From Ravibacter sp964562455 (GTDB taxonomy: Bacteria > Bacteroidota > Bacteroidia > Cytophagales > Spirosomataceae): a DNA stretch of 64,000 nucleotides. The position numbers were made by a program, and so were the translations under genes. This document shows positions 42,089-50,712 of this stretch, piece after piece. The number at the start of each line of letters is the position of its first letter. Position 1 is the stretch's first letter. Location: positions 1 through 64,000 of the forward strand of contig CAZLTN010000011.1 of NCBI GenBank assembly GCA_964562455.1. The letters are read 5' to 3'. The notes under the pieces were generated by a model. The model saw only the letters and a program-made list of their open reading frames with translations, made no database searches and was not told where the DNA came from.

Positions 42089-44451
42089 GGCAGCGGTACG
42101 GTCTCTTTAAAAGATGATGCGAGCCGGTTGGCCCTTTCTATCACTTCAAGGGTTTCGGCCGTTTCGCGGTAAACCCTTATTTCGGCTATGCCGTAGGGCT
42201 TCTGCCCGTCGAGCACTACCCGTATCGCTTTGGATTCCGTTTCTCCTACCGGAACAATCAGACGTCTTTTCAGGCCGGCATTCTCTATATTTTTCAACAA
42301 TATCCATCCTTTCCCTTCATCAAACCGCTCCAGCCTGATTTTATCATAGGCCAGCTCACCGCGGTTCTGAAATACAACATGCACCGTATTGAACTTTCTC
42401 GGAGTATCCCATTTTAAAGACAGCCATTGAGGCGAGGCTTGTCCCGGATCGGGCAGCCAGGCATTCATGGCAGGTTTGGCAGACGGGAACATCACCGCGA
42501 AACGGGCCCTGGAAAACCCGTTGATCACTTCGGAAGCCGTGCTCTCTCCGCTGGAAGCCTCCGCCACTGCCGATAACGCCAGGTCATCCGGATCCTCGTT
42601 GGACATTTCGATCAGGAAGGCTCCGTCTTTCAACAGCTTCTGCTGAAGCGTATGCAGGTGGCGCTGGTAAATGCCGCGCGGTGTTTCTCCCAACCGTATG
42701 CACATCCCTGCCGCCGTGCCCGCTGCCTGCCCGATCACGCCGGTGGCATACATCACCCGGGTGGCGGTAAGCGCTACGTGAGTTACCGAGATATTCCTCC
42801 CGGCCATCATCAGGTTCTCAATATTCTTTGAGTAAAGGCTGCGATAGGGTACGGAATGATACACTCCGCCATGTGTATGGTTGTTCAGCCTTTCCTTGTC
42901 AAAGAAACCGAGCGACGGGTGGTCGTCCAGTCCCCATCCGCCGTAAGATATCCGGTCTTCCAGCAGGGGCTGCGTGGTAACATCCTTTTCCGACATGACA
43001 TAGTCACCCAGCAAACGATAGCTTTCCCGAAGCCCTACGACATGCCCCACCCAGGCAAGCTTCATCTTTTCAGACTTGCCTTTCGCCTCCGGGCAATGGT
43101 TTTTAAGATGGTCCCAGATACCGTAAATCAACCTGAACAAATCATCTCTTACCGCTTCGGCATTCCGGTAGGTTTGATCCGTTCCGCCGAGCTCAATAAG
43201 CCACTGGTTATCGATGGGGCCTATTTTAGGATGGCGACCATACGTAAAATCACTGCAGGAATGAAACTGGTAGGCCCAGTCGGGGGAAGCGAAAGGAGTA
43301 TCCTCCTTTTGCCCGGTAAACCAATATTTAAGAGAGCTGGGAAGTGTTGTCTTATCCGCAACGTCCGGCGCCTTGCTTTCGTCGTATTCCGACCTGGCTT
43401 CTCTCCCGTAAAGGTATCGCGCGCCGGATTTCAGCCCGATCACCCCGTTACCGGTACAATCGATAAACAGCCTGCCTTTGAAGCCGATACGGTTACCGGA
43501 TGGTATTTCTATGCATTCAATTCCCGAAATCCGGCTTTCCGACTGCATCGTTACGCCCGTCGCATGCGTATTGAGGAACAGGTCCAGTAAAGGCTCTGCC
43601 GCAGTGAGCGCTTTGAGACGGTCAGGCCAAAGCCGCCCGACTTCAAAATAGGTCTGTCCTCCGTAAGGCGCTATCTCTTCTATCAGCCCTGTTTCCCGCG
43701 GATCGTATTTACGTTCCTCAGGCTTTAAGAGGGTTTGCCTGAATCCTACCGGCGGGACGAGGTTTTCAAGGCTGGCATTTCCTCCTAGCTGGTCCCTGTT
43801 CTGGATCAGGGCTGTCCTGGCGCCCTGTCTTGCGGCAGCCACAGCGGCGAGCGTTCCGGCGACTCCCCCGCCTATTACGACTACATCATAGTCTCCTTTA
43901 TGCTTCACTTCACGACTGATCGCGCCGAAGCTGATGCGCAGCTTCTCAAGCTCCTCCAAACCTGAAGGAGGCCTCCAGCCCGCGTCCTTACTGAAAACAA
44001 TGGCATCGCACCGCCCGTAGTAGCCCGTCAGATCTTTCAGCCGGACCTGGTTGACGGATTTCAGGGAAACCGTACCGGCATCTTCCCAGTTCCAGCCGCT
44101 CTTGCCGCTCCCGCCGAAAGTCTTTTTAATCTTTTTACCGTTTACTTCCAGCTCAAACCTGCCCGGGTGCTTTTCCGGGTGCCAGTCGTTGGAACGTACC
44201 CACATCCGGTAAGCCCCCGGAGTAGACGTCTTTACCTGCGTGACCGCATCCTTTACCTTTTCGCCGTAGCCGATCGCCATTAAATAAGGCGAGCCCATCT
44301 GGTCGATAAACTGCCAGTCATTGACCCAGCCTCCGGGATCATCGAAGTGCTCCGCTTCCAACCAGAGCTTATCCTGGCTCCGGACCTGCGGAAATAGCAT
44401 CACCGCCAACAGGAGCGGGATCGCCGACAGGAAGATATTTTTCATTTTCAA
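42073..44451 (-). CDS. Exported FAD-dependent oxidoreductase with N- and C-terminal beta-sandwich domains (array member 5)
   Basis: A 792-residue protein, the most divergent of the array. The signal peptide ends near VRSQ. Residues about 27-170 are a golvesin-like/CBM-like domain (YRMWVRSNDWHPEKHPGRFEL). The FAD domain starts with the canonical loop VVVIGGGVAGTLAA (Gly194-Gly199) and has DQLGGNASLENLV, where Gln221 replaces the His conserved in the other six. The C-terminus (about 690-770) looks like an F5/8-type discoidin domain (KWDTPRKFNTVHVVFQNRGE). It overlaps the FMN-motif gene by 16 bp. It may use a different substrate from its neighbours. Confidence 0.88.
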   Translation of the reverse strand: MKMKNIFLSAIPLLLAVMLFPQVRSQDKLWLEAEHFDDPGGWVNDWQFIDQMGSPYLMAIGYGEKVKDAVTQVKTSTPGAYRMWVRSNDWHPEKHPGRFELEVNGKKIKKTFGGSGKSGWNWEDAGTVSLKSVNQVRLKDLTGYYGRCDAIVFSKDAGWRPPSGLEELEKLRISFGAISREVKHKGDYDVVVIGGGVAGTLAAVAAARQGARTALIQNRDQLGGNASLENLVPPVGFRQTLLKPEERKYDPRETGLIEEIAPYGGQTYFEVGRLWPDRLKALTAAEPLLDLFLNTHATGVTMQSESRISGIECIEIPSGNRIGFKGRLFIDCTGNGVIGLKSGARYLYGREARSEYDESKAPDVADKTTLPSSLKYWFTGQKEDTPFASPDWAYQFHSCSDFTYGRHPKIGPIDNQWLIELGGTDQTYRNAEAVRDDLFRLIYGIWDHLKNHCPEAKGKSEKMKLAWVGHVVGLRESYRLLGDYVMSEKDVTTQPLLEDRISYGGWGLDDHPSLGFFDKERLNNHTHGGVYHSVPYRSLYSKNIENLMMAGRNISVTHVALTATRVMYATGVIGQAAGTAAGMCIRLGETPRGIYQRHLHTLQQKLLKDGAFLIEMSNEDPDDLALSAVAEASSGESTASEVINGFSRARFAVMFPSAKPAMNAWLPDPGQASPQWLSLKWDTPRKFNTVHVVFQNRGELAYDKIRLERFDEGKGWILLKNIENAGLKRRLIVPVGETESKAIRVVLDGQKPYGIAEIRVYRETAETLEVIERANRLASSFKETVPLPWEKE

Positions 44452-44473
44452 AAGTATATGGTTCAGGAATAAG

Positions 44474-44509
44474 GGTTATCCGGCCGGAATTAGGGTAGCC
44501 CGGATAACC
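44474..44509 (-). promoter_or_regulatory. Intercistronic hairpin within the oxidoreductase array
   Basis: GGTTATCCGG (44474-44483) and CCGGATAACC (44500-44509) form a 10-bp stem in the 88-bp gap between the 669-residue and 792-residue oxidoreductase genes. There is no uridine tract, so it may set differential mRNA stability rather than end transcription. Confidence 0.5.
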
Positions 44510-44539
44510 ATTTGCCAATCCGGCTGATTTTTTTAACCA

Positions 44540-46549
44540 TCAGAACTCAGGTACAAAAAGTATCGCATCCGCTACCACTACTCCTTTCGCGTTCTTATTT
44601 GAAATTTCTACATAGGCTTCTTTCGCTGCGGAAAAATCAAAAGAGCCGACCGGGTACCATTCGCCGGAAGTCTGCCCTATTACTGCCAAAGAGCGGGTAT
44701 CGAGGGAAATATCCTGTTTTTGACTGCCATCGTTTACTGAAATGGTAATCGCAGGAGAAAGATCTGTCAATTTGGTCACATAGGTATACACCTTATACCT
44801 TCCTCCCTTCCGGAATGCCGGGGTATAGCGGACCGAGCCTGAAGATGCAACTCCGGGCTCAGACACGAGGTAGCCAAAACCAAAGCCCCCTCTTTTCACT
44901 CCTTTCCACGAGCCGGAAACCGTCACACCGGTACGGTCATCGTTGTCCATCCTGATTTCGGCTACGGAGCGGTCAGCCAGGGGATTTTCCCTTAATTCTC
45001 TCTGAAGATCAGCAACCTGCACTTTTTGTACGGATGTCTTTTTGTCTATCGCCATCGAAGCTGCTACCGCCGACGATTGGGCCAGCACCATAAAAACAGG
45101 CTCCATACGGATAGACCCATAGGCTATATGGGACGCGGAAAGACATACAGGTACAAGGAGATTGGCACATTCGGTTTCCCTGGGTATAAGAGACCGGTAC
45201 GCGATCGGGTACGGTAAAAAGCCCCCTATTTCGACGTTACCTTCATTCTTTACCATTCCGTTTACAACAATGCGCTGGCAGTTGTGGGAATCCATGGTGT
45301 AAGCAGCGGTTCCAACCCCATCTTCCACGATCTCCCTCGATTCGCAATTTGCCTGCGTCATAACATAGCTTCCCACCATGCGTCTTGCCTCACGGATGTA
45401 GAGCTGCGGGCTCCAGTTGCCCGAGTCGGTATATTCGTCTTTGGGATAACCCCATTTCTGCATTTCTTCACGGAGGGCCGCAGGTACGCGGGGGTCATTC
45501 CCGAGAAAATACAGGAGGCCCTTCGTATAGTCTTCATGCGCCTTGATAATCCTTGCCCGTTCTTCGTATGACCCATCGGGATAGCTGTAATTAGCGCCGA
45601 TCATATCAGTCGAAAAGCCATTTCGGTTATTGATATCGGTCTTATTGTTAGGCATATGGCTCCATATCAGGTAGTCATTAAGCTTCACCCTGTCCGGCTG
45701 TTTGGCCATCAGCCTTGCGAGCAGCTCGTATCTCGCCGGATCGTAATTTTCCGGGAGGGTTACCGGGATACGGTTGGACGGGTCCGAAGAAAGGCAGATA
45801 CGGTAATTGTACGCCTGCACTTTCTTGTCGCCGGTGCCGTTCGGATCGAGTTGACCTTCCGCAATACCCCATACCAGGCCGCTCGAAGAGTTGCCGGGAA
45901 CACGATAAGGATCTATTCCGTCAGGAAACTGGTGCCCCTTCATCAGTTGTACCCCGTTTATGGTTTCATTGTATTGCCTGTTGTCTTCACGGCCCACCGT
46001 ATAAGATACGCCCGCCTTTGCCATCAGGTCGCCTTCATAGGAACAGTCGATAAACATTTTACCGTTTATCTCCCTGTTGGTAGAGGCTGAGGGTGACTGG
46101 CTGTTTTCGACAACTATAGACCGGATTGTATTTCCCTTTTTCCTGGCAGACACGATCCGATGATGATATATTACCTTGATTCCCGCTTCATCGAGATATT
46201 GCTGGAGATACTTTTTAGCTACGTGGGGCTCGAATGTCCACTGTTCGAACCTGCCGTAGTGCCTGCCTATCCTCCTGTAGAAATCCTGTGATAGACCGGT
46301 AATTGCAAACTTGTTTCCTATGTCGGTATAGCCCAACCCGCCGGATGTCATTCCGCCTAAATGGCCGCCGGCTTCGATCAGCACCACCGATTTGCCCATT
46401 TTTTTGGCAGTATAGGCTGCTATTACGCCCGCCGATGTGGCGCCGTAAACAACTACGTCTGCGTCCTGAGCTTTCGGCGAATATTCCTTAAAAGGTACAA
46501 AACCGACGGTAGTCAGGAACGACAGTACAACAATTGACAGTATTTTCAT
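44540..46549 (-). CDS. Exported FAD-dependent oxidoreductase with golvesin-like domain (array member 4)
   Basis: A 669-residue exported protein (signal MKILSIVVLSFLTTVGFV, no lipobox cysteine). FAD_oxidored motifs: VVVYGATSAGVIAA, HLGGMTSGGLG (His63), TDINNRNGFSTDMIG, AYTMDSHNCQRIVV and SASHIAYGSIRMEPVFM. The C-terminal golvesin-like domain (about 560-669) reads YKVYTYVTKLTDLSPAIT and ends GVVVADAILFVPEF. It is 33 bp downstream of the 697-codon gene. Close similarity to members 2, 3 and 6 shows recent tandem duplication; the lack of a lipobox suggests a soluble periplasmic form. Confidence 0.9.
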   Translation of the reverse strand: MKILSIVVLSFLTTVGFVPFKEYSPKAQDADVVVYGATSAGVIAAYTAKKMGKSVVLIEAGGHLGGMTSGGLGYTDIGNKFAITGLSQDFYRRIGRHYGRFEQWTFEPHVAKKYLQQYLDEAGIKVIYHHRIVSARKKGNTIRSIVVENSQSPSASTNREINGKMFIDCSYEGDLMAKAGVSYTVGREDNRQYNETINGVQLMKGHQFPDGIDPYRVPGNSSSGLVWGIAEGQLDPNGTGDKKVQAYNYRICLSSDPSNRIPVTLPENYDPARYELLARLMAKQPDRVKLNDYLIWSHMPNNKTDINNRNGFSTDMIGANYSYPDGSYEERARIIKAHEDYTKGLLYFLGNDPRVPAALREEMQKWGYPKDEYTDSGNWSPQLYIREARRMVGSYVMTQANCESREIVEDGVGTAAYTMDSHNCQRIVVNGMVKNEGNVEIGGFLPYPIAYRSLIPRETECANLLVPVCLSASHIAYGSIRMEPVFMVLAQSSAVAASMAIDKKTSVQKVQVADLQRELRENPLADRSVAEIRMDNDDRTGVTVSGSWKGVKRGGFGFGYLVSEPGVASSGSVRYTPAFRKGGRYKVYTYVTKLTDLSPAITISVNDGSQKQDISLDTRSLAVIGQTSGEWYPVGSFDFSAAKEAYVEISNKNAKGVVVADAILFVPEF

Positions 46550-46582
46550 TTGAATAAATTGTATTTAATCTACATAAAAAGG

Positions 46583-48634
46583 TTAAATCCCCGGCCTCCA
46601 TATCAGGGCATCTGCCACAACCTCCTTCGAATCGCCTTTGCCCAATACCTTGACCGAACATTCTTTTCCCGGTTCGAGTTTATATTTCCCGAGCGAAACC
46701 CAGTCGCCCGAAGGAAGCCCAAGCTCGGTCACTTCACCTGTCTTTATAACGACTTCGTTTTCTTTGCCTCCTGCATTTACTATCGCGGTTATCTCCGGGC
46801 TCAGCCGCTGGAAATTGGAAAAATACATGAATATTTCATACTCGCCACCCTTTTTGATCTCGGGGTTATACTTCACATAGCGCTCCATATCCTTACCAGC
46901 CTCGGCCGAAAGGTGGCTCTTGCCGTAGCCTCCCCGCGCTTCTTTCCACTCTCCTGCTACTTCCACCCATTCAGGATGATCGTTATCTACCAGTATTTCA
47001 GGTGTACTGCCATCAGCAAGCGGATTTCCCCTGAGGCTTTCCTGCAATGCTTTTACGTCTACCTCCTGAACTGCCTGACGGTTATCTATCGCCATCACGG
47101 CAGCAGTTGCGGCAGACTGGCCGAGCACCATAAATACAGGTTCCATACGGATTGAGCCGAAGGCTATATGCGACGCGGAAACACAGATCGGTACGAGCAG
47201 GTTTTTGCATTCTCCTTTCTTCGGTATGATCGAGCGGTAGGAAATAGGATACGGTATCCCAAGGCCTACCTGTACATCGCCTTCATTTTTAACCATTCCG
47301 TTCACAACGATACGCTGGATATTGTGTGAATCCATACCATACGCGGCCATTCCCACACCGTCTTCCACCGTTTCTTTCCGCTGGCAGTGCTTCTGGGTCA
47401 TTACCACATCGCTTACCATTCTCCTCGCCTCCCGCACGTACAATTGCGGTGAAAAGCCTCCGTACTCTTTAAACTCATCTTTTGTATAACCCCAGGTTTG
47501 CATATCTTCCTTTATGTGCGCCGGCATCCTCTCGTCGTTTGCCATAAAATACAGCAGCCCTTTTGTATAGTCTTCATGCTCTTTCCATATTCTGGCTCTC
47601 GTTTCGTAGTCTCCTTCCGGATAATCGTAATTGGCTCCGATCATATCGGTCGAAAAGCCTCCGAAATTGTTGAAATCGGTTTTCCCGTTCGGCATTGCCT
47701 TAATAAGATAGTTGCCCGAATGGTGGACTATTTTCCTTCCGTTCGCAAGCGTATCTCTTTTAAATGAACTCTTCACTGTCGTCCAGGTTTCCTTCTCGAG
47801 GATCCTGAGCAGGAGTTCGTACCGTGCCGGATCGTAGTTACCGGGTTTTGTGAAAGGCATTTGATTTGCCTTATCCTGCGTCAGGCATAACCTGAAATTG
47901 TAGGCCTGGATTTTTTTATCACCGGCGCCGGTTGAATCCAGTGCCCCCTCAGCCACACCCCACACAAGCCCACTCTCCGGCTTACCGCGCTCTTTATAGG
48001 GGTCGACCCCATCGGGAAGCTGGTGAAAAAGCGAGAGCTGAACGCCGTTGTAGGTCTCGCCATACTGGCTGTTGCTTTCGCGACCGTATGTATAGCTCAC
48101 GCCGGCTTTTACCATCAGGTCACCCTCGTAGGTGGCGTCGATAAACATTTTGGCCCTTATGGTACGATCGGTAGAAATGTCGGGGTTGCCGGAGTTTTCA
48201 ACCACGATTTCGGTTATAAGCCCGTCGTCGACGATCGCATCCTTCAGGCGGTACAATTTCACAATTTCCAGGTCGGCCTTTTTTATATATTCTTCATACA
48301 CCTTCTGAGCCACATGAGGCTCGAAAGTCCACTGTTCGAATTTGCCGTAGTGCGTTCCTATACGACGGTAAAAATCTTTGGCGATACCGGTAACAGCATA
48401 CTTATTGCCTATGTCGGTGGCTCCGAGCCCACCGGTAGTAAGCCCTCCCAGGTGGGTGCCGGGTTCGATAACAAGTACCGATTTTCCTAATTGTTTTGCA
48501 GTATACCCGGCAATGATACCGGCGGATGTGCCACCATAAACTACTATATCATATTCGTCTTTCGACGTTTTGCCTGAACAACCCGCCAGGATACTCAAGG
48601 TCAGCAGGGTAAGAAAGGTTAAGGTTAATTTCAT
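46583..48634 (-). CDS. Exported FAD-dependent oxidoreductase with golvesin-like domain (array member 3)
   Basis: A 683-residue lipoprotein from the ATG at 48634, chosen because it puts a perfect signal and lipobox (LAGC, Cys19) at the N-terminus; the frame extends 14 codons upstream. FAD_oxidored motifs: IVVYGGTSAGIIAG, HLGGLTTGGLG (His61), KTDFNNFGGFSTDMIG and SHNIQRIVV. It carries an extra segment (ETWTTVKSSFKRDTLANGR) that its sisters lack. The C-terminal golvesin-like domain ends KEVVADALIWRPGI. It lies 74 bp after member 2 and 33 bp before member 4. Confidence 0.9.
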   Translation of the reverse strand: MKLTLTFLTLLTLSILAGCSGKTSKDEYDIVVYGGTSAGIIAGYTAKQLGKSVLVIEPGTHLGGLTTGGLGATDIGNKYAVTGIAKDFYRRIGTHYGKFEQWTFEPHVAQKVYEEYIKKADLEIVKLYRLKDAIVDDGLITEIVVENSGNPDISTDRTIRAKMFIDATYEGDLMVKAGVSYTYGRESNSQYGETYNGVQLSLFHQLPDGVDPYKERGKPESGLVWGVAEGALDSTGAGDKKIQAYNFRLCLTQDKANQMPFTKPGNYDPARYELLLRILEKETWTTVKSSFKRDTLANGRKIVHHSGNYLIKAMPNGKTDFNNFGGFSTDMIGANYDYPEGDYETRARIWKEHEDYTKGLLYFMANDERMPAHIKEDMQTWGYTKDEFKEYGGFSPQLYVREARRMVSDVVMTQKHCQRKETVEDGVGMAAYGMDSHNIQRIVVNGMVKNEGDVQVGLGIPYPISYRSIIPKKGECKNLLVPICVSASHIAFGSIRMEPVFMVLGQSAATAAVMAIDNRQAVQEVDVKALQESLRGNPLADGSTPEILVDNDHPEWVEVAGEWKEARGGYGKSHLSAEAGKDMERYVKYNPEIKKGGEYEIFMYFSNFQRLSPEITAIVNAGGKENEVVIKTGEVTELGLPSGDWVSLGKYKLEPGKECSVKVLGKGDSKEVVADALIWRPGI

Positions 48635-48708
48635 TCGAAGTTTTAAATTATTGTTTATGAAATATTTGTCTGCCACACAACTTGCCTGAAATCCGCTTCA
48701 GGCAATTC

Positions 48709-50712
48709 TCACATTTTTGCTTTCCATATGACGGCGTCGGCTATGATTCTCCCGTTTGCGCCTTCTGTCGTATATTCTACATAAGGTACTCCGCCCTTTT
48801 TTATTGCCACGGAACCTACAAGATGCCATTTTCCCCGGGTCTGGCCTTCAATGACAATATCTGCCTTTCTAATGGTATGCCGTGTTACCTTCCTGCCGTC
48901 AGAAATCCGGAGGTTCACCTGGTCGGAAACGCCGGGTAATACGGAGAAGTAAACATATACGTCGTATGTCCCCTTTTCTATTGCGGCAGGAGTGAAGCGG
49001 ACAGAGGCATCAGAGCCGGGCTGCGCCTCCAGGGCAGTAGGTCCGTAAGCCCCTCCTTTTACCGTCTTCCAGTCGCCTCTTGGCGAAATGCGGGCTTTAT
49101 CCTGGTCATCCACCAGGATCTCGGCGGGAGAGTCGTCTGCCAACGGGTTATCTTTCAGCTCTTTCTGCAGCGCTTTTATATCTACTTTCTGAACACTTGT
49201 TCCTTTATCTACCGCCATCGATGCCGCTACTGCCGAAGACTGGCCCAATGCCATAAACACCGGTTCCATCCGGATCGAGCCATATGCTATATGGGATGCA
49301 GAAAGGCATACCGGCACCAGGAGGTTGGTACATTCATTTTCCACAGGCGTGAGCGACCTGTAAGAAATCGGGTAAGGGGAAAAGCCTCCTACTTCTACGT
49401 TACCCTCGTTTTTCACCATTTTTTTACCGTCTTTCTCTATAACGATCCGCTGACAGTTGTGGGAATCCATGGTATAGGCAGCCATTCCTATTCCGTCTTC
49501 CACAATTTCCTTTCCCTGGCAATTGGCCTGGGTCATTACATAGGCACCTTTCATTCTTCTTACTTCCCGCAGATACAGCTGGGGTGTCCAATGCCCGTTG
49601 TTTGTGTATTCGTCTTTAGGATACCCCCAGTCTTTGATTTCGTTCCTTATCTCTTCCGGCACCCGCGGATCGTTGGCGAAGAAGTAAAGCAGTCCTTTTG
49701 TGTAATCTACATGCTCCCGGATAATTGCCTCTCTTTTTTCATATCCGGCGTCGGCGTAACCGTGGTTCATCCCGATCATGTCGGTCGAAAAGCCGCCTTT
49801 ATTGTTGATATCGGTTTTCTGGTTGGGCATCCGCGACCAGGCGAAATAGTCGGTGAGCTTCCTTTTTTCAGGCTGAGCGGCAAATAATCTGACGAGCAGC
49901 TCATACTTTGCCGCATCATAATGTTCGGGCTTTACGATCGGCAGCCTGTTGTCAGGGTTATTGGTAAGGCAGATCCTGAAATTGTAAGCCTGTAATTTGT
50001 CGTCGCCCGAACCGGCCGGCTGCAATACATCCGGTGAGATCCCCCACAACAAGCCGCTGGCAGGATCGCCCGGCACTTTATAAGGATCGATCCCATCGGG
50101 CATCTGGTGCCCGTGCATTAACTGAACGCCGTTAATTGTTTCGTTGTACTCTGCATTGGCTTCCCTTCCGACCGCGTAGGACACACCGGCTTTCGCCATC
50201 AGGTCACCCTCATAGGTTGCATCGATAAAGACCTTACCGGCAATCTTCCTCTCTGCACCCGTATCAGTGTTTCGCACTATGATTTCCTTAATCGCTTTCC
50301 CGGCCAGCACCGCTGTTTCCAAACGGTACTTTTTTATAATCTCCAACCCGGCACGGTTAATGTACTGGTCAAAGATCTTACCGGCTACGCCAGGCTCAAA
50401 AAGCCATTGCTCAAACTTGCCGTAATGTGTCCCCAATCTCCGGTAGAAATCTTTGGCAAGACCCGTCACTGCGTATTTATTCCCGATATCAGTAGCCCCC
50501 AGACCACCTGTAGTAAGCCCGCCGATATGGCTGGTCGGCTCAATGACAATGACCGACTTGCCCATCTGCTTCGCCGTATACCCGGCAATGACCCCGGCAG
50601 AAGTGCCGCCGTAGATGACGATGTCGTAACTTTCCGCCTGCCGCTCCCCCCGGAAAGCCGTTCCCGTTGCCAGCACGAGGAAAAGCACCAGGTAGATTTT
50701 AAATGTCTTCAT
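48709..50712 (-). CDS. Exported FAD-dependent oxidoreductase with golvesin-like domain (array member 2)
   Basis: A 667-residue exported protein (signal MKTFKIYLVLFLVLATGTAF). FAD_oxidored motifs: IVIYGGTSAGVIAG, HIGGLTTGGLG (His62), KTDINNKGGFSTDMIG, AYTMDSHNCQRIVI and SASHIAYGSIRMEPVFM. The C-terminal golvesin-like domain (YDVYVYFSVLPGVSDQVNLR, ending GRIIADAVIWKAKM) is very like that of member 6. Its start codon overlaps the end of member 1 by 14 bp, so the two are translationally coupled. No catalytic acid/base beyond the flavin site can be assigned. Confidence 0.9.
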   Translation of the reverse strand: MKTFKIYLVLFLVLATGTAFRGERQAESYDIVIYGGTSAGVIAGYTAKQMGKSVIVIEPTSHIGGLTTGGLGATDIGNKYAVTGLAKDFYRRLGTHYGKFEQWLFEPGVAGKIFDQYINRAGLEIIKKYRLETAVLAGKAIKEIIVRNTDTGAERKIAGKVFIDATYEGDLMAKAGVSYAVGREANAEYNETINGVQLMHGHQMPDGIDPYKVPGDPASGLLWGISPDVLQPAGSGDDKLQAYNFRICLTNNPDNRLPIVKPEHYDAAKYELLVRLFAAQPEKRKLTDYFAWSRMPNQKTDINNKGGFSTDMIGMNHGYADAGYEKREAIIREHVDYTKGLLYFFANDPRVPEEIRNEIKDWGYPKDEYTNNGHWTPQLYLREVRRMKGAYVMTQANCQGKEIVEDGIGMAAYTMDSHNCQRIVIEKDGKKMVKNEGNVEVGGFSPYPISYRSLTPVENECTNLLVPVCLSASHIAYGSIRMEPVFMALGQSSAVAASMAVDKGTSVQKVDIKALQKELKDNPLADDSPAEILVDDQDKARISPRGDWKTVKGGAYGPTALEAQPGSDASVRFTPAAIEKGTYDVYVYFSVLPGVSDQVNLRISDGRKVTRHTIRKADIVIEGQTRGKWHLVGSVAIKKGGVPYVEYTTEGANGRIIADAVIWKAKM